DNA of 64,000 nt, from positions 12,696,001-12,760,000 of the forward strand of contig NC_134152.1 in the NCBI RefSeq assembly GCF_033958435.1, written 5' to 3'. Of the stretch, positions 39,481 to 51,738 are shown in pieces; position 1 is the stretch's first letter, and the number at the start of each line of letters is the position of its first letter. Source of the stretch: Carettochelys insculpta. Its lineage: Eukaryota > Chordata > Testudines > Carettochelyidae. The position numbers and the translations under genes are program-made. A model generated the notes under the pieces. That model did no database searches. It was not told where the DNA came from and saw only the letters and a list, made by a program, of their open reading frames with translations.

Positions 39481-41596
39481 TCAAACAGTTATTCTGATAA
39501 GCTTCTTTTAGAGACTGGGAAGAAATTTAAGCTATTTACTAACAACCAATAAGCATCATATATAAACTTATAAACAAGAGCTTTACACTACACAGGGGAC
39601 TGGGGGGGAACTATATACACAACAGGGATCTTGGGGTGGCATTTGGCGAGGAAATTAACTTGGGAGAGGGTGCTGGGGTGGAGGATTGAACTTGGGGGAG
39701 GGTGCTGGGGGGGCTTACTCATCCATTGGGGCCGGGGGGGCCAGGAACCATGCTAGCCAAGGGAGCCCCTACTGTCTCGGGTCTGGGGTCCCCACTGGGG
39801 TTGAGATGGGGCTGGGACAATGGGGAGGTAGGGGATTGGGAGGGATACTGCAGGCTTGGGGTCAGTGGGGGCATGTGGGGTGGGGAGGCCAGCAGGGAGG
39901 GAGAAGCAGGAGCAGGGCCCCAAGGTTAGAAACTGTGGGGGGAACTATGAGGGGCAGGGGGGCAGTGGGGCTGCAGGGTGGGCTGGCAAGCAAAGGGGAG
40001 GCTGGGGAGGTGGGTGGCCACAGTCTGGGTGAGGTTGTCCAGGCTGTTGGCCACCCATACCCAAACATTCCGCTCCATCACCAACCTGTTCCTGGAGCAT
40101 GGATGTCCTGTCCTGCAGCGCTGCTGTGTTGGCTGATGCCTCCTCCTCCCTCCATCAGCGATATTGGCTGGCCTGGCAATAGCTGTGCATAAGCATGAGG
40201 CAGTGTGGGATCATGGCCTCCTGCCCTCCAGTTCCGGGGCACTGGCCTCAGCCAGGGCTCAGCTGGCCCCTGGATGGCAGACCTGGGGAGAGAGAAGGGA
40301 ACAGGGGTATGGCATATGAGTCCTGCAACCCAACCTAGGGGGCTGGGCCCCCTGCTCCAATGGCCCCACCTACCCCCATGGCCCCACCTACCCCCGTGTC
40401 CAATGACCCAGGTCCTGTGGGATAGTGGGTGTGGTATATGGGGCTGTACATGGGTGCATGTGCTGAGAGCCACATGTGTGCATTGCCCCAACTGCCTGTG
40501 GCAAGGGTGGGGTCCTTGGGGCATCCAAAATGCCCACTACCTACCTGCTGGTCCCTCCATGAACTCAGGGGAAGCCTAGCTGGATGGGTCCCATCTGGAT
40601 GAGGGGATGGCCAGAGGGGATGGCTATGATAAGGGTCACATTGCTGGAACCCTCATCATCGCTGCTGGCCTCAGTCTCCTGTTCCATTGGGCAGGGGATG
40701 GTGTCTCCCAGAGGTCACACTTCCACCTCTGAAACCCCTGGCTCCAGCTCAGGGTCCAGGCATCGGTCCACCATGTCTATCAGATGCTCTGGAAATGCCA
40801 CTTGCTTTAGCCCAAGGAGCCAATTTAGTTCTTTGTAGTGGGCACACAAAGTGCATGGTACCCCCGACTGGCTGGCTGCATCAGAAGTGTGGAAATACAC
40901 CTGCTGGAGTTCTTTAACCTTCAACCAAACTTGGGTGGGCATGCAGCTGGGGTGCCCCCAGGCAGTGAGGCCCTTGGACAGGCAGATGTGTTCTGGTGCT
41001 GGACCCTGATTTGCATCAGGACATCTTCTTCCCCACGAAGGCTGAGGATGTCCTTGAGCTCAGCCTCAGCCTAGGACAGGCCCCCTTTTTGGCTCAGTTC
41101 CTGGGACCCCTGGTCCTGCGGGCACAGGGCTCCTGGCTGTTGCCATTGCTATTTTGTGTTGGTTTTTGCAGTTCCGTGGTCGGGGGCAGGTGTGCTGCAG
41201 GGAGCTCGTGCTCCCCCTGCTGCTAGCATGCTCTCAGCTTGCTGTCACAGGTTGCTGGGTGGCTATGTCTTTAAATGTAGCTGGCAATAACCACAGAGCC
41301 CTGCCTGGGCCGGCCAGAGTGTCTCTGTGCTCCTGCAGGCCAGCACCATGGCAGACCTGCTTTTTCAAAAGAGCGGATCACAGAGCGTCTACACGCATCC
41401 TACTTCAAAATTATACTTTGAAACAGGGCTCTCTTCCTCATATGGGAATGGAAGAAGAACTTTGAAACGCAGGCCCCATTGCCTCGATTACAATTTCAAA
41501 ATGGGGCGTAATGTTTGTTGACGCTCGGCAGTGTTTTTCCAAAGGGGCGCTTATTTCAAAGTTAATTTTAAATACTGTGCTCGTGTAGACACAGCG
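39480..41596. mobile_element. Decayed Harbinger element, Myb-gene half only
   Basis: The right end, inverted, is GCTGTGTCTACACGAGCACAG at about 41596. Inside, the minus strand carries a decayed Myb-like gene. The left limit is vague: AT-rich sequence at 39480-39600 and the GGGGGGGAACTATATACA word at about 39605 resemble the inter-gene part of the element at 28863-38058. The transposase half is absent. Confidence 0.55.
39860..41110 (-). pseudogene. Decayed Harbinger Myb/SANT-like gene
   Basis: Exon 1 pieces: AEAELKDILSLRGEEDVLMQ at about 41010-41090, and KVKELQQVYFHTSDAAS with HYKELNWLLG at about 40820-40930, in different frames. An exon 2 acceptor-like CTCTCTCCCCAG lies near 40290, and the Pro-rich tail extends to about 39860. 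Several frameshifts and stops are present. Confidence 0.6.
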
Positions 41597-41599
41597 TGG

Positions 41600-42480
41600 T
41601 CTGGTGGACTAGAGGGGCTACGAGTCTGCATCTAGCAGCAGGGGTCAACAGCAGGTCATTCCTCCCTCCCACTCACTGGCAGCTACAGGGGAAAATGGAG
41701 CAACGTGGGCCCAGCTCACTCTGCTCCCACCTGGTTTGCTCCACTTCTCACTGGTGAGTGTGGGGGTGAACTCGCCCCTCCCCCCAAACAGCACATCGGA
41801 GAGTGGAGCAAGCTGCAGCCACAGCACTCCACATGCCCTGCTGCTGCTGGTGACTGCAGGGGTGGGGAGTGGGAAGGGAGAAAGCTGAGACCTGCTGCAG
41901 GTACCAAGTTCCCCCTGTAGCAAGTGGGCTGCCCAAGGACTCTGGCCTCACATTTGGCCTTCCTACCCATGGTGCTTGAGGGGGAATGTGCCCCCCACGC
42001 ATCACCCCTGCTTTAAAACAAACAATTGTTGGTGACTGAAACTTCGTAAAACTCGAAATTGACTGGGGGGAAAAAATCCTAGAGAAAATTGTGCTCATTT
42101 TTCAGCTAGCACTAAAATCTACATTTACATTCCAAAGAATGTCTGGCAGGATTTTACACTGGCATTTCAGACACAAGAGCTTTTTTTCCAGCTAAGTAGA
42201 TTTCCTTCATCACTGATATGATTGGCTTCTTGATAACACAGCAGCCTTAATCACCCCTTGACATAGAAACTTTAAAATTCCCATAGTCACTAATAGAGTA
42301 ATAGCCATCTTGTTAAATTTGTATTTATACTTCTGCTCTTAAATGTAGATTGACTGAGCAGTAAAAAATTTGATAGAAAAATCACCCACTTTCTCTTACC
42401 TCTGATTTTTACAGTATTTCTATTTGGATAGCTCTCACAGTGGTCAGCTGAGAACAAGGCCCCAGGCAAACACATCACAG
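41600..42480. other. Unannotated spacer
   Basis: No family recognised. Composition changes from GC-rich to AT-rich near 42010. Confidence 0.4.
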
Positions 42481-42484
42481 GAGA

Positions 42485-42660
42485 GTCCTTGCTGTAAAGA
42501 GGCTTACAGTCCAAATTGACAAGAGGAACCCAGTTGGAAGGGGAAACAGTTAGTGAGGGGCAGTGACTTGCCCAGGTTCACTCAGCAGGCCAGCCATAGC
42601 TGGAAAAGGAACCCAGGGCTCTTGACTCTTAGCCACGAGTGCTATCCCCTGGACAATTCT
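42485..42660 (-). repeat. MIR-like (CORE) SINE
   Basis: GCAGTGACTTGCCCAGGTTC, CAGCAGGCCAGCCATAGCTGG and GAACCCAGGGCTCTTGACTC followed by GTGCTATCCCCTGGACAA match the complement of MIR consensus in order, with the usual old divergence. Confidence 0.65.
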
Positions 42661-42664
42661 GCTT

Positions 42665-44890
42665 ACATGTTACAAAACAGGAGATGGGCTAAGTCAGATC
42701 CAAACCTTCCCCAAACTTAGTCTTGTTTCAAGCTTGTCACTATACAACATTCACAGAAACAGCAGAGACAAGTAACTTCCTTGGTGCTAATTAGCAGGAA
42801 AGACAATTACAGTAAGTGAACATATCTATATGATTCTGCCTTGGCTGATTCATTATTTAGAAAATTAATTCTACAACAGCTTTGAAAAATCTGTTTTGGT
42901 GCATAGAAATCTCCCTAGTGCTCTTACATGCATGCTTTAAGGTGAAGTTACAGGCATTTTGATAACACATGAACACAGAAACTTCTTCAGGTACTAGCCA
43001 CTTCAGATGAGTTTCAAAAAGCCCAGGACTTAACTGTGTCTGATAAGCATGAATTTTGTCTGGTTTGGGATTGCAAAGGCAGAGCTATCAGTTTGTTCTC
43101 AACCACAAGTGTATGTATGATCTATTACTGAGTTATCTGTGCCTAGCTGGGTGTTCTGGGTGAACTGAGAAGTTTACTGCTTTATTTTTAATGTGAGTTT
43201 ATGCACCCAGTTTCTAAACTGCACTCAGTAACTCTAAAAATTGCTCTGATCTGTAGCAGCTGAGCTCAGCTAGTGGCTGTCTGTCAGCTAGAGATTGCTG
43301 GAGTGCAACCTTGGGGAGATTGCTATACCCCCACCTTTCTCAAATGCTGCCTAATGTTTAGCTCTTCAAGAGACCCAAGGCAAAGAAGCCAGATTTATTG
43401 CTTTCCATGAGATCCAGCTGCTTTCCAGTCCTTTAATGGTGCAAAGGAGCTGGAGGGAAGTGAGATATCTGGCCTTGTAAACAGGCAACAGAATCCACAC
43501 TACATCAACAAAATCTGAAATGATTTCAGTTCAGAAAGAAGTTCAGCCTCTTAAAGGTGAGGGGGAACAAAGTGTGCTATAATGATGCTGATGAGAAGTG
43601 AATATTTTGTACAGACTGAGCTAGAGATAGAGCTGCCCAAGCAAAGGGACTTTCTCACCCTAATGGATGAAATGCTTGTGTGCGGCAAAGCAAGGGGGCT
43701 ATCCTGTGAAAGCCCAACTGTTCCAGGCTAAGGAAGTTGTTCATGAAAGTGGACCGGGGAGGGAGGGAGGGAGCTGTGTCTCAGCTTGAGAAAGAGGTAT
43801 TTCTTGTGGGTTTTGTGTTATCACAGGCCACTCCATGCCCTGTCTGAGGGGACAAGAATGTGGTCTTCCTGGGCAGCCCTGAAGCTCTTCTCAGAGTGGA
43901 GGGTGCAGGGCCTTCTGCTTCTGGGTCAGAAGAGACATCTCTGTGGGGTGGTTCTTCTTTTTGTGGGAATGTCTAAAATGGTGGCACCAACTTCCTCACT
44001 AAGGGAGACAATGTCTCAATGGTGTAGGGGGATCTGCTAGGTTTTACACTACAGGAGTAAATCTTAGTGGTGGGCCTTGTGACTTCAATATCTGAAGCTT
44101 TTTTCCTAACTGTGCCAGGGTCATTTCATGTCCTTAAATAAGATTGGCTGCTTTTCCTAATTCAAAATGCAGCACATATGCTGAGGCCTGCTATAAAGAA
44201 TGCATAACTGAAAGACTCATCTTAGTATGAGGTTCTCACAGAGGGATCCAATATTGATTGAAACTTCTAACCATCTCAATTCTTAGGCAGCTGCTATAAG
44301 AAAGGAACTAACTGTTGCAAATGAGGACAGATACTCTCCACAAGGCAGTGAGAAGCCTGTGACCTACACTGCCATTGACCTGACTGGGTGCATAGCTAGA
44401 ATTTGCCAGAATCAGAAGACATGGTATATGACATTCCATCAAGGAATACTTTGCCCCTGTATGCTTCTGCTTAAAAGCTTCCCAAGGTCACAGATTCCCT
44501 GACCCTGGATGGTAGCTGCCTGCGACCGAGTGAGAAATCCCCTCTTTAGAGCCCAGGAAGACACACTTGGGCTATCTCCCTGTGGAGACCCCAACCTCTT
44601 AACCCTCCCTTAGGAGAGAGCTTGAAAATAAAGATGAAGAACTTAAGCCGCAATCCCATAGCTGACCTTTCAGTCTTAGGCATGTATGTACACAGACCCG
44701 TCTCTAGGACATAGGAAATCAAATCATTGCCTTAAAAAGGTGATTTATTAACAAAAAAAATGGGATAAAGCGTAATTGGTTGATACATGTTACAGAGCAA
44801 CTAAAATAGGTAGATTAAAGCACAGAGAATTACTTGTCTGGGATTCAGTTTAAAAAGAGCTGCCAGCCCTGATCCATCTGCTAAACCCCT
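42665..44890. other. Unannotated spacer
   Basis: More than 2 kb of AT-rich sequence with short frames only. It has no recognised repeat and no splice-bounded coding block that I would defend. Confidence 0.4.
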
Positions 44891-44934
44891 GGCTACTGAC
44901 CATCTGCTGGGGTTGACTGAGGCCGTGGCGGCGG

Positions 44935-46100
44935 CAATGGAGAATATCGCCCCTCCTGTCCTGGAGCCTGAGCCCAAAGGGGCAGAGGGGGCTTGTCCCT
45001 AGCCCGTGCCATCCTACGACACCCCTCCAGCCGCTGCCCAGACCACTGTTGTGGGGTGCCCAGAGGAGATGAGCCTCGTCCTCGCCCTCCTCTTGCAGGA
45101 GGTCGAGACCCTAGGCCTTATGCCAGCTGCTCTGGACGTAGGGGGTCGGCTGCTAGAGGCCTATGGGCCAGCCGCCCCCCTCACCTTCTCTCTCCCCACC
45201 TGCCAGCGATCCCCCAACCATTATCCTCCCTTGTTCTGGGACGTCACAGGGTGCGACCGCCCCCCCAGCTGAGGATCACCTCCCAGCTGTAGCTATCCTG
45301 CCCCCCAGATATCCCAGAGAGATTTGTGTTCCCCTCGTACCCTGCCCCCCCCCAGTATCAAAAACCCCAACACTGACCCCTCCACCTCACTGGTGCCTGC
45401 TGTTAGACGCAATGGCACCTCGCCCTTATCCCCCCCTCTTGCCGCCTGGAAAAGCCCCCCCTCTCCACACCCCTCTTACTCATACCCCCACTTCCACCCC
45501 CTCTTCCAGTCAAAGTCCCATCCCAGAAACTGCACCCCAACCCCCTCCAGACTCTCCTCCTCCTCCTCCTCTCTCTCCCCTGCCCCCTCTCCCTCCGCCT
45601 TCCCCTTCTCTCCACGACACTCACCCTCCCCCCAACACATTCATCACCTTTGCCCCCATCCCCACTCTTCCTGCACCTCCCCTCGACCCTCATCTGCTCA
45701 TAACTGCCCCCGAGGCCACAATCCCTCGGGAGGCCCCCTTTGTCTCGCCCTCTCCCAGCACCTCTGGTGCTGCTTTCCCTCCGCCACCCCTAGTCCTCCC
45801 AAAACCAAGCCCCAGCCACTGCATGACCTTCCCTGCCAGCCGCAGAGCCCAAAAGGATACGAGGCCGAGGGGCACTCAGGACCCCAAGGCCTCGGCACCC
45901 CACGTGCTGGCGGACGAGATGCGTGAGTTCTTGGAGGATGTCCGCGGCTCCATGAACAAAGTAGCTCTCGCCCTCCAGCGCTGGGGTGACTTCCATCTCA
46001 TCCTTGAGTCTGTGAGGGCCCTTCTGAAGGAGGGCAAGGGGATCGGGAGGAGGGACGCCATGGCCTACCAACATCCCTGCGGCTTCCATGGTGCCCTAAT
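44935..46100 (+). pseudogene. Tx1/L1 LINE ORF1, Pro-rich, frameshifted
   Basis: An ATG at about 44938 starts MENIAPPVLEPEPKGAEG, then a TAG near 44999, then PVPSYDTPPAAAQTTVV and EEMSLVLALLLQEVETLGLM. A frameshift near 45170 leads into the long open frame from 45163, which is strongly Pro/Ser-rich up to about residue 230 and then helical: LADEMREFLEDVRGSMNKVA and LILESVRALLKEGKG. No zinc knuckles are visible. ORF1 proteins of this clade bind RNA. The exact end of ORF1 against ORF2 is uncertain. Confidence 0.6.
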
Positions 46101-46149
46101 CACTTCTGGCATCAGCCGCGGCTTGCTGCGTGGCCCCACAGGGACCGCT

Positions 46150-49100
46150 GGCGTTCCCTCTGGTGAGGATCCTCCCTTCTTCTGGCGGGGGGGTACTTGG
46201 TCACCTTCCTTCAGGAGACCCACACTACTGCGGCCGCCGAAGCCAGCTGGCGGCTGGAGTGGGGAGACGGGGTCCACCTTAGTCACCTCTCGGCCCATCG
46301 GGCCGGGGTGGCGACCCTGTTCTCCCCAAACCTGCAGCTCAAGGTGCTGGGGAGTGTTGAGGTTGTGCCAGGCCGCCTGCTGTATCTCCGGGTACGGGTG
46401 GAGGGGCTGCCCCTCCACCTCGTCAACGTCTACGCCCCAATATCTGGCCCGGAGAGAACATCCTTCTTCCGGCAGGCGGCAGCCTTTCTTGACTCCATGA
46501 GTGCCTGGTCCTCGGTGGGGATTTCAACTGCACCCTCGAGGAACGGGACTGTACGGGGACGGAGCAGTGCCTGGCCACTGCGGACATCCTCAGGGAGCTT
46601 ATCAATCATCGCTCCCTGGTGGACGTCTGGCGCAGCCACCACCCGGATGAGGACACCGTCTTTACCTACACCCAGGTGGTGGGCCACAAATCCATGCACT
46701 CCCGGTTGGATTGCAATTACATCTCTCGCCACCATCTCTCGCGGGCCCACTCCTCCAGCGTGCGGCCGGCCCCCTTCTCAGACCACCACTTAGTGGCCAT
46801 GAAGGCTTCCCTCTTGCCGGGGAAGCAGGGGTCAGCCTACTGGCATTATAATAACAAGCTGCTGGAGGATGTGGGCTTCATGGCATCCTTCTGGGAGTTC
46901 TGGCTGGCCTGGTGCGGGCAACAGTGTGCCTTTACCTCAGTGCGGCGGTGGTGGGATCTGGGAAAGGTGCGCGCGCGGCTCTTCTGCCGTGACTATACCC
47001 GGGGGGCCAGCCGGCAGCGGGATGCATTGATAGGACAGCTGGAGAGGCCCCTGGCCGCCAGTCCCGGAGATCCAATACATGCCGCAGAGGGATGGGAGAA
47101 GCGGGACAAGCTCAGGGCCCTCAGTGCCCTTCGGGCACAGGGGGCCTTTGTGAGGTCGCGGATCCAGCTCCTTCAGGAGGTGGACTGCAGCTCCCACTTC
47201 TTCTATGCCCTGGAGAAAAAGAGCAGTGCCAAGAAACTTATGCTCTGCCAGCTTGCGGAGGATGGCACCCCTCTTACAGATCCGGCGGAAATGCGCGAGA
47301 GGGCTCGCACCTTCTACGCCACCCTTTTCTCCCTGGGTCCGACTGACGCCGACGCCTGCAGAGTGCTTTGGGACCAACTCCCTTCGGTCAGCACGAGCGA
47401 CCGGGACCGGCTAGAGCTCCCTCTCACTCTGGCTGAGCTCTCGGAAGCCCTACGTCTCATGCCCACCAACAAATTCCCGGGCATGGATGGGCTGACCGTG
47501 GAGTTCTACAGCGTGTTTTGGGACATCCTCGGTCCAGACCTGCTCAGCGTCTGGGCCGAGTCCTTGCAAAGCGGGGTCGTCCCCCTGTCGTGCAGGCGGG
47601 CTGTCCTCACCCTGCTGCCCAAAAAGGGGGACCCCCGCGACCTTCGGAACTGGCGTCCCATCTCGCTCCTCAGCATGGACTACAAGATTATCGCTAAAGC
47701 CATCTCCCGTCACTTGGGGTCCGTGCTGCAGGACGTGGTCCACCCCAACCAGACCTACACCATCCCAGGCCGCACCATCTTTGACAACCTCTATCTGGTC
47801 CGGGATCTCTTGGAGCTCGCGTATAGGGATGGTCTGTTGTTCGCCCTCCTGTCCCTGGATCAGGAGAAGGCATTCGACAGGGTGGACCATGGGTATCTCC
47901 TGGGCACTCTGCGGGCTTTCGGCTTCAGACCCCATTTCATCGGGTTTCTCCGGGTGCTGTACACTGCCTCAGAGTGTTTGGTCAAGCTCAACTGGATCCT
48001 GACTGCTCCGGTCAGCTTTGGGCAAGGGGTGCGTCAAGGCTGCCCATTGTCGGGCCAGCTCTATGCTCTGGCCATCGAGCCCTTCCTCCATCTCCTTCGA
48101 CGAAGGTTGACAGGGTTGGTGCTCCATGAGCCAGAGCTGCGGCTGGTTCTGTCAGCGTATGCCGACGACGTAGTCCTTGTGGTCCAAGACCCGGGAGACC
48201 TGTTGTGGTTGGAGGCCTGCCAAGCCATTTACTTGGCAGCCTCCTTTGCCCGGGTCAACTGGGTCAAGAGCTCTGACCTGGTGGTTGGGACTGGGTGGCA
48301 GGCGGGCCACCTCCCACCTGCGCTTCAGGCCATACGGTGGAGCGCAGGTCCGCTATCCTATCTAGGCGTCTTTCTATCTGCCACGCATCCCTCTCCGCCG
48401 GAAAACTGGCAGGGTTTAGAGGGCAGGGTGGCTGAGCGGTTGCGGAGGTGGGTGGGGCTGCTCCAGTGCCTCTCCCTATGGGGGAGGGCACTGGTGCTTA
48501 ACCAACTAGTCCTGTCCATGCTCTGGCACCGTCTTAACACCCTTGTCCCACCCCCCGGTTTCCTGGCCACCCTCCAGAAGGTAGTTCTGGAGTTCTTTTG
48601 GCCAGGACTGCACTGGGTCCCTGCAGGGGTTCTTCATCTCCCCCCGGAGGAGGGAGGGCAGGGCCTGACCTGCCTACGCACTCAGGTCCATGTCTTCCGC
48701 CTCCGGGCCCTGCATGGACTCCTTAGCAGCAACAGTGCAGATAGTCCAGCATGGAGCACGCTGGCGCACACTTTCCTCGGTCACTTCCGAGGGCTCCGAT
48801 ACGACCGGCAGCTCCTTTATTTGCCTTTGAGAGGCCATCCGCGAGACCTCTCGGAGCTGCCAGCCTTCCACCAGGATCTCCTCCGCACCTGGCGGCTGCT
48901 CTCAGTCTCCAGGTCTTTAGGGGCCGCCGCGGGGGAAGACCTCCTCGCAGAGCCCCTGCTACACAACCTGTACTTCCGTGTACAGGTGGCGGAGTCCCCC
49001 GCGGTGTGCCGGAGGCTGGTACTCGGTGGAATCACCAGGGTCGGAGACCTCCTGGACTACGGCCGGGGGGACTGGATGGAGGCCCCAGCGCTCGCCCGGC

Positions 49101-49998
49101 GCATGGGGCTCTCCACCCTACATTCTCCCCGGCGCGTACTCAAGGAGGTGAAGGCCGCCTTGCCGCCCGCTGCTCACGTCTACCTGCGCCGGGTCTTGCA
49201 AGAGGGTGCACCCCGCCCCCCTCTCACTCCTGGCCCTCCAGATCTCTCCATGGGCCCCCGGCTCCTTGAGCCTTCCCACCCCTCTTCTCTGCATCATCCC
49301 AGCCAGCTGCACACCTTGCAGATGGTCCCCTTTCAAACCGCACCCAGACATCATCTGTACACGCTCGTGCTTCACACGCTCCACTATCCCACCCTCATGT
49401 CCCGCCCAGACCACAAGTGGCAGGACCTTCTACCATCTTCGGAGGGTGGGGAGCCCCAGTGGGCCAGCCTTTATTCTTCCCTGGTCCCACGGCCTGCTGG
49501 GGACATCAGCTGGAGAATCCTGCATGGGGCAGTGAGCACGGGTGTGTACCTGGCACGGTTCACCCTCTTCCCAGATACCTGTTTCTTTTGTGGCACGAGG
49601 AAGACCCTGGCACACATTTACATCGAGTGCGTGAGGTTGCAGCCCCTCTTCTGGCTCCTCCAGAACCTCCTGCTGAGGTTCTGGCTGCACTTCTCCCTCA
49701 AGCTCCTCATTCTAGCACACCCCATCCGTGGCCCTACTAAGTCGCGGGACCTCCTCGTCAGCCTTCTCCTGGCTATGGCCAAGGTAGCCATTTAAAACAC
49801 TCGGGAGAGGAGGCTGGCAGGGGAGGAAGCCTGCGACTGTGGGGCCTATTTCTGCTCCACTCTCCGCTCACAAATCTGGGCAGAATTCCTTTGGGCGGCG
49901 TCCACTGGCTCTCTCGACACCTTTGAGGGGCAGTGGGTGCTGTCTGGGGTTCTCTGCTCGGTGTCCCCTTCTGGTTCCCTCTTTTTAAACCTTTGACC
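46150..49998 (+). pseudogene. Tx1/L1 LINE ORF2 (endonuclease, RT, CCHC), few lesions
   Basis: Endonuclease: TFLQETHTTAAAEASWRLEW and VNVYAPISGPERTSFF in one frame to about 46495. A frameshift at about 46497-46502 then leads to GGDFNCTLEERDC. From 46510 the frame is open to 49795 (over 1,080 codons), with NKFPGMDGLTVEFY, NWRPISLLSMDYKIIAKAIS, LSLDQEKAFDRVDH, GVRQGCPLSGQLYAL and LSAYADDVVLV (YADD). Near the end comes ISWRILHGAVSTGVYLARFT and CFFCGTRKTLAHIYIEC (CCHC). A TAA at 49793 cuts the protein, yet the frame continues for about 65 more codons that look coding. Upstream of 46197 the endonuclease start is also damaged. Confidence 0.8.
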
Positions 49999-50221
49999 TC
50001 CACTCCCGTCCCTGTTTTTTCTTCAGTTGTCCCCCGCACTCTGTTGGGGCCATGTTTTTTTTTTTTTAATGGGATCCCTCTTCTATTAAGAGGGGCCTTT
50101 TAGTTGTGGGCGAGCTGTGCCCGCCCACTCCCTGGTCTCCAAATAGACCCAGTATACTGTCCTTCTAGAAGGATCCGGAAGCTTCCAGGTAAGGGTCTAC
50201 CACCAGGTTTACCACACAAAG

Positions 50222-50654
50222 TAGGACATGTGTAGACGATCCGCATCGCACTACTTCAAAATAGTGGGGTCCACCATGGTGACAATCAGCTGGGAAGCGG
50301 AGATGTGGTGTCCAGCCCTTGCAGGGCTCCATGATCTCTGCACACAGCAGCTCTTAAAGCTCCATGGACCCAGAAAACCCATAGCAGGAAGCTGAGACAG
50401 TGCAGGCAGCAGCTGTAACATGTGGTTGCCCTTCATGGCTTCCCCCAAAGAAACCTGAAGGTACCTGAGGCCCCAGGCAGGGGAGCAGGAGGTAGGACCC
50501 CCTCCTGGTCTGAGGCTGAGCTCCAGGACCTGCTGGGGCTCTGGGATTAGGAGGAGGTGCTCCATGTAGTGGGGGAGCAAGCAACAGAACACAGCCGCGT
50601 TTGCCCAGCTGGCTGAAGGCCTGACTGCCCAGGGTCACCCTGCCCTCATTCCTG
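50222..50654 (+). mobile_element. Harbinger fragment with Myb-domain remnant
   Basis: Starts with a partial terminal word ATGTGTAGACGATCCGCATCG and runs into plus-strand Myb-like coding remnants: EAELQDLLGLW at about 50513 and NTAAFAQLAEGLTAQGHPAL at about 50590-50648, in different frames. It stops where CR1 3' sequence begins, before the second half of the Myb domain. Confidence 0.6.
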
Positions 50655-51062
50655 AATCATAGAATCATAGGGCTGGAAGGGACCTCAGGACGTTATCTAG
50701 TCCAGCCTCTTGCTTCAAGCAAGAGCAGCCCCCACTAAGTCATCCCAGCCAGGACATTGTCAAGCCGGGACTTAAAAGCCTCGAGGGATGGAGAATCCAC
50801 CACCTCACTAGGCAATGCATTCCAATCCTTCACCACCTCCTGGTGAAGGAGTTTCTCCTAATATCTAACCTACACCTCTCCTTCTTCAACTTCAGATCAT
50901 TACTCCTTGTTCTGTCATCTGAGAACAGTTTCTCACCCTCCTCTTTAGACCTCCCCTTCAAGAAGTTGGAGGCTGCTATTAAATCACCTCTAATCACTCA
51001 TCATCTTCTCTTCTGTAAACTAAACAAGCCCAAATCCCTCAGCCCCTTATTCCCCTCCTCTG
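50655..51062 (-). mobile_element. CR1 LINE, 3' end
   Basis: The left edge ATCATAGAATCATAG is the inverted form of the 8-bp CR1 terminal repeat (ATTCTATG-like). It is followed by GGCTGGAAGGGACCTCAGGA and TCTAGTCCAGCCTCTTGC, classic CR1 3' UTR wording, then CATTCCAATCCTTCACCACC. The copy is 5'-truncated at about 51062. Confidence 0.85.
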
Positions 51063-51065
51063 AGA

Positions 51066-51274
51066 GGAATAAGGGGATTTTGAAAGGTGTGGGGTCCTTT
51101 CGAAAAGGACCCCCAGGTAGCTGCACTGAGCCACAAGCATTCGAAAGCAGCGCTTTCGAAGCGCCATGGCCAGAAGTGTCTTAATGCTAATGAGGCGCTG
51201 AATATTCAATTCAGTGCCTCATTAGTAATCTTCGAAATGGCTACTTGCATGACCATTTCGAAGTTTTGGCCAAG
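51066..51274. mobile_element. Truncated MITE
   Basis: AAGGGGATTTTGAAAGGTGTGG on the left and TTTCGAAGTTTTGGCCAAGTG on the right are inverted-like ends with TTCGAA words inside (for example GCATTCGAAAGCAGCGCTTTCGAAGC, quoted here as GCATTCGAAAG and GCTTTCGAAGC). The outermost TIR bases are missing on the right, where the next MITE begins. Confidence 0.5.
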
Positions 51275-51548
51275 TGGCTATGTCTACACTAGCCCCTTCT
51301 TTTAGGAAGGGGCATGGTAATGAGTGAGTTGGGAAGATGGTAATGCAGTGCTTCCATGAATATGCAGCACCTCATTAGCATAATAGCATCCTCACATGAT
51401 TCAAAAGCGGCACCATGTAGACAGGGGCTTTTCAAAAGGAGCTCCGGACTTCGAAGCTTCCTTCATATTCATGACAGCGTCTCATTAGCATCTTCCCAAG
51501 TTACTCATTACCATGACCCCTCCGAAAGGGGCTAGTGTAGACATAGCC
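51275..51548. mobile_element. MITE with Harbinger-like ends
   Basis: GGCTATGTCTACACTAGCCC on the left pairs perfectly with its complement GGGCTAGTGTAGACATAGCC on the right. Inner words GAAGATG and CATCTTC extend the pairing. It lies end-to-end with the preceding MITE. Confidence 0.8.
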
Positions 51549-51738
51549 TTAGAGTCTGCCCAGTCCTTCAATTTTAGCTGCTTGTTCTGGCTTTTAATTC
51601 AAAGCACAAAGCAATGAAGAAGCAAAAGAAGATATATCAGCTAGTTAAAAATGTATACTGTGTTAAAGATATCTTAAGGTCTTCTTCACATACAGTGAAA
51701 CATCACCCAAAACCTGACCCAGACCTTTCTGAGATTTA

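Larger units (their letters stand above)
44895..50170 (+). mobile_element. Tx1/L1-clade LINE, near full length
   Basis: Plus-strand ORF1 (about 44935-46100) and ORF2 (about 46150-49998) with apurinic-type endonuclease, RT and a C-terminal CCHC motif, followed by a 3' part with a T-run at about 50055-50067. The clade call rests on ORF2 layout and the CxxC-H-C motif near the end. Ends and duplications were not located. The right neighbour is a Harbinger scrap at about 50222. Confidence 0.7.

Noticed and set aside
45163..46500. A host proline-rich protein gene
   Set aside because: It lies directly upstream of, and in line with, a LINE endonuclease/RT frame, and its N-terminal part is frameshifted. 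It fits ORF1 of that LINE.
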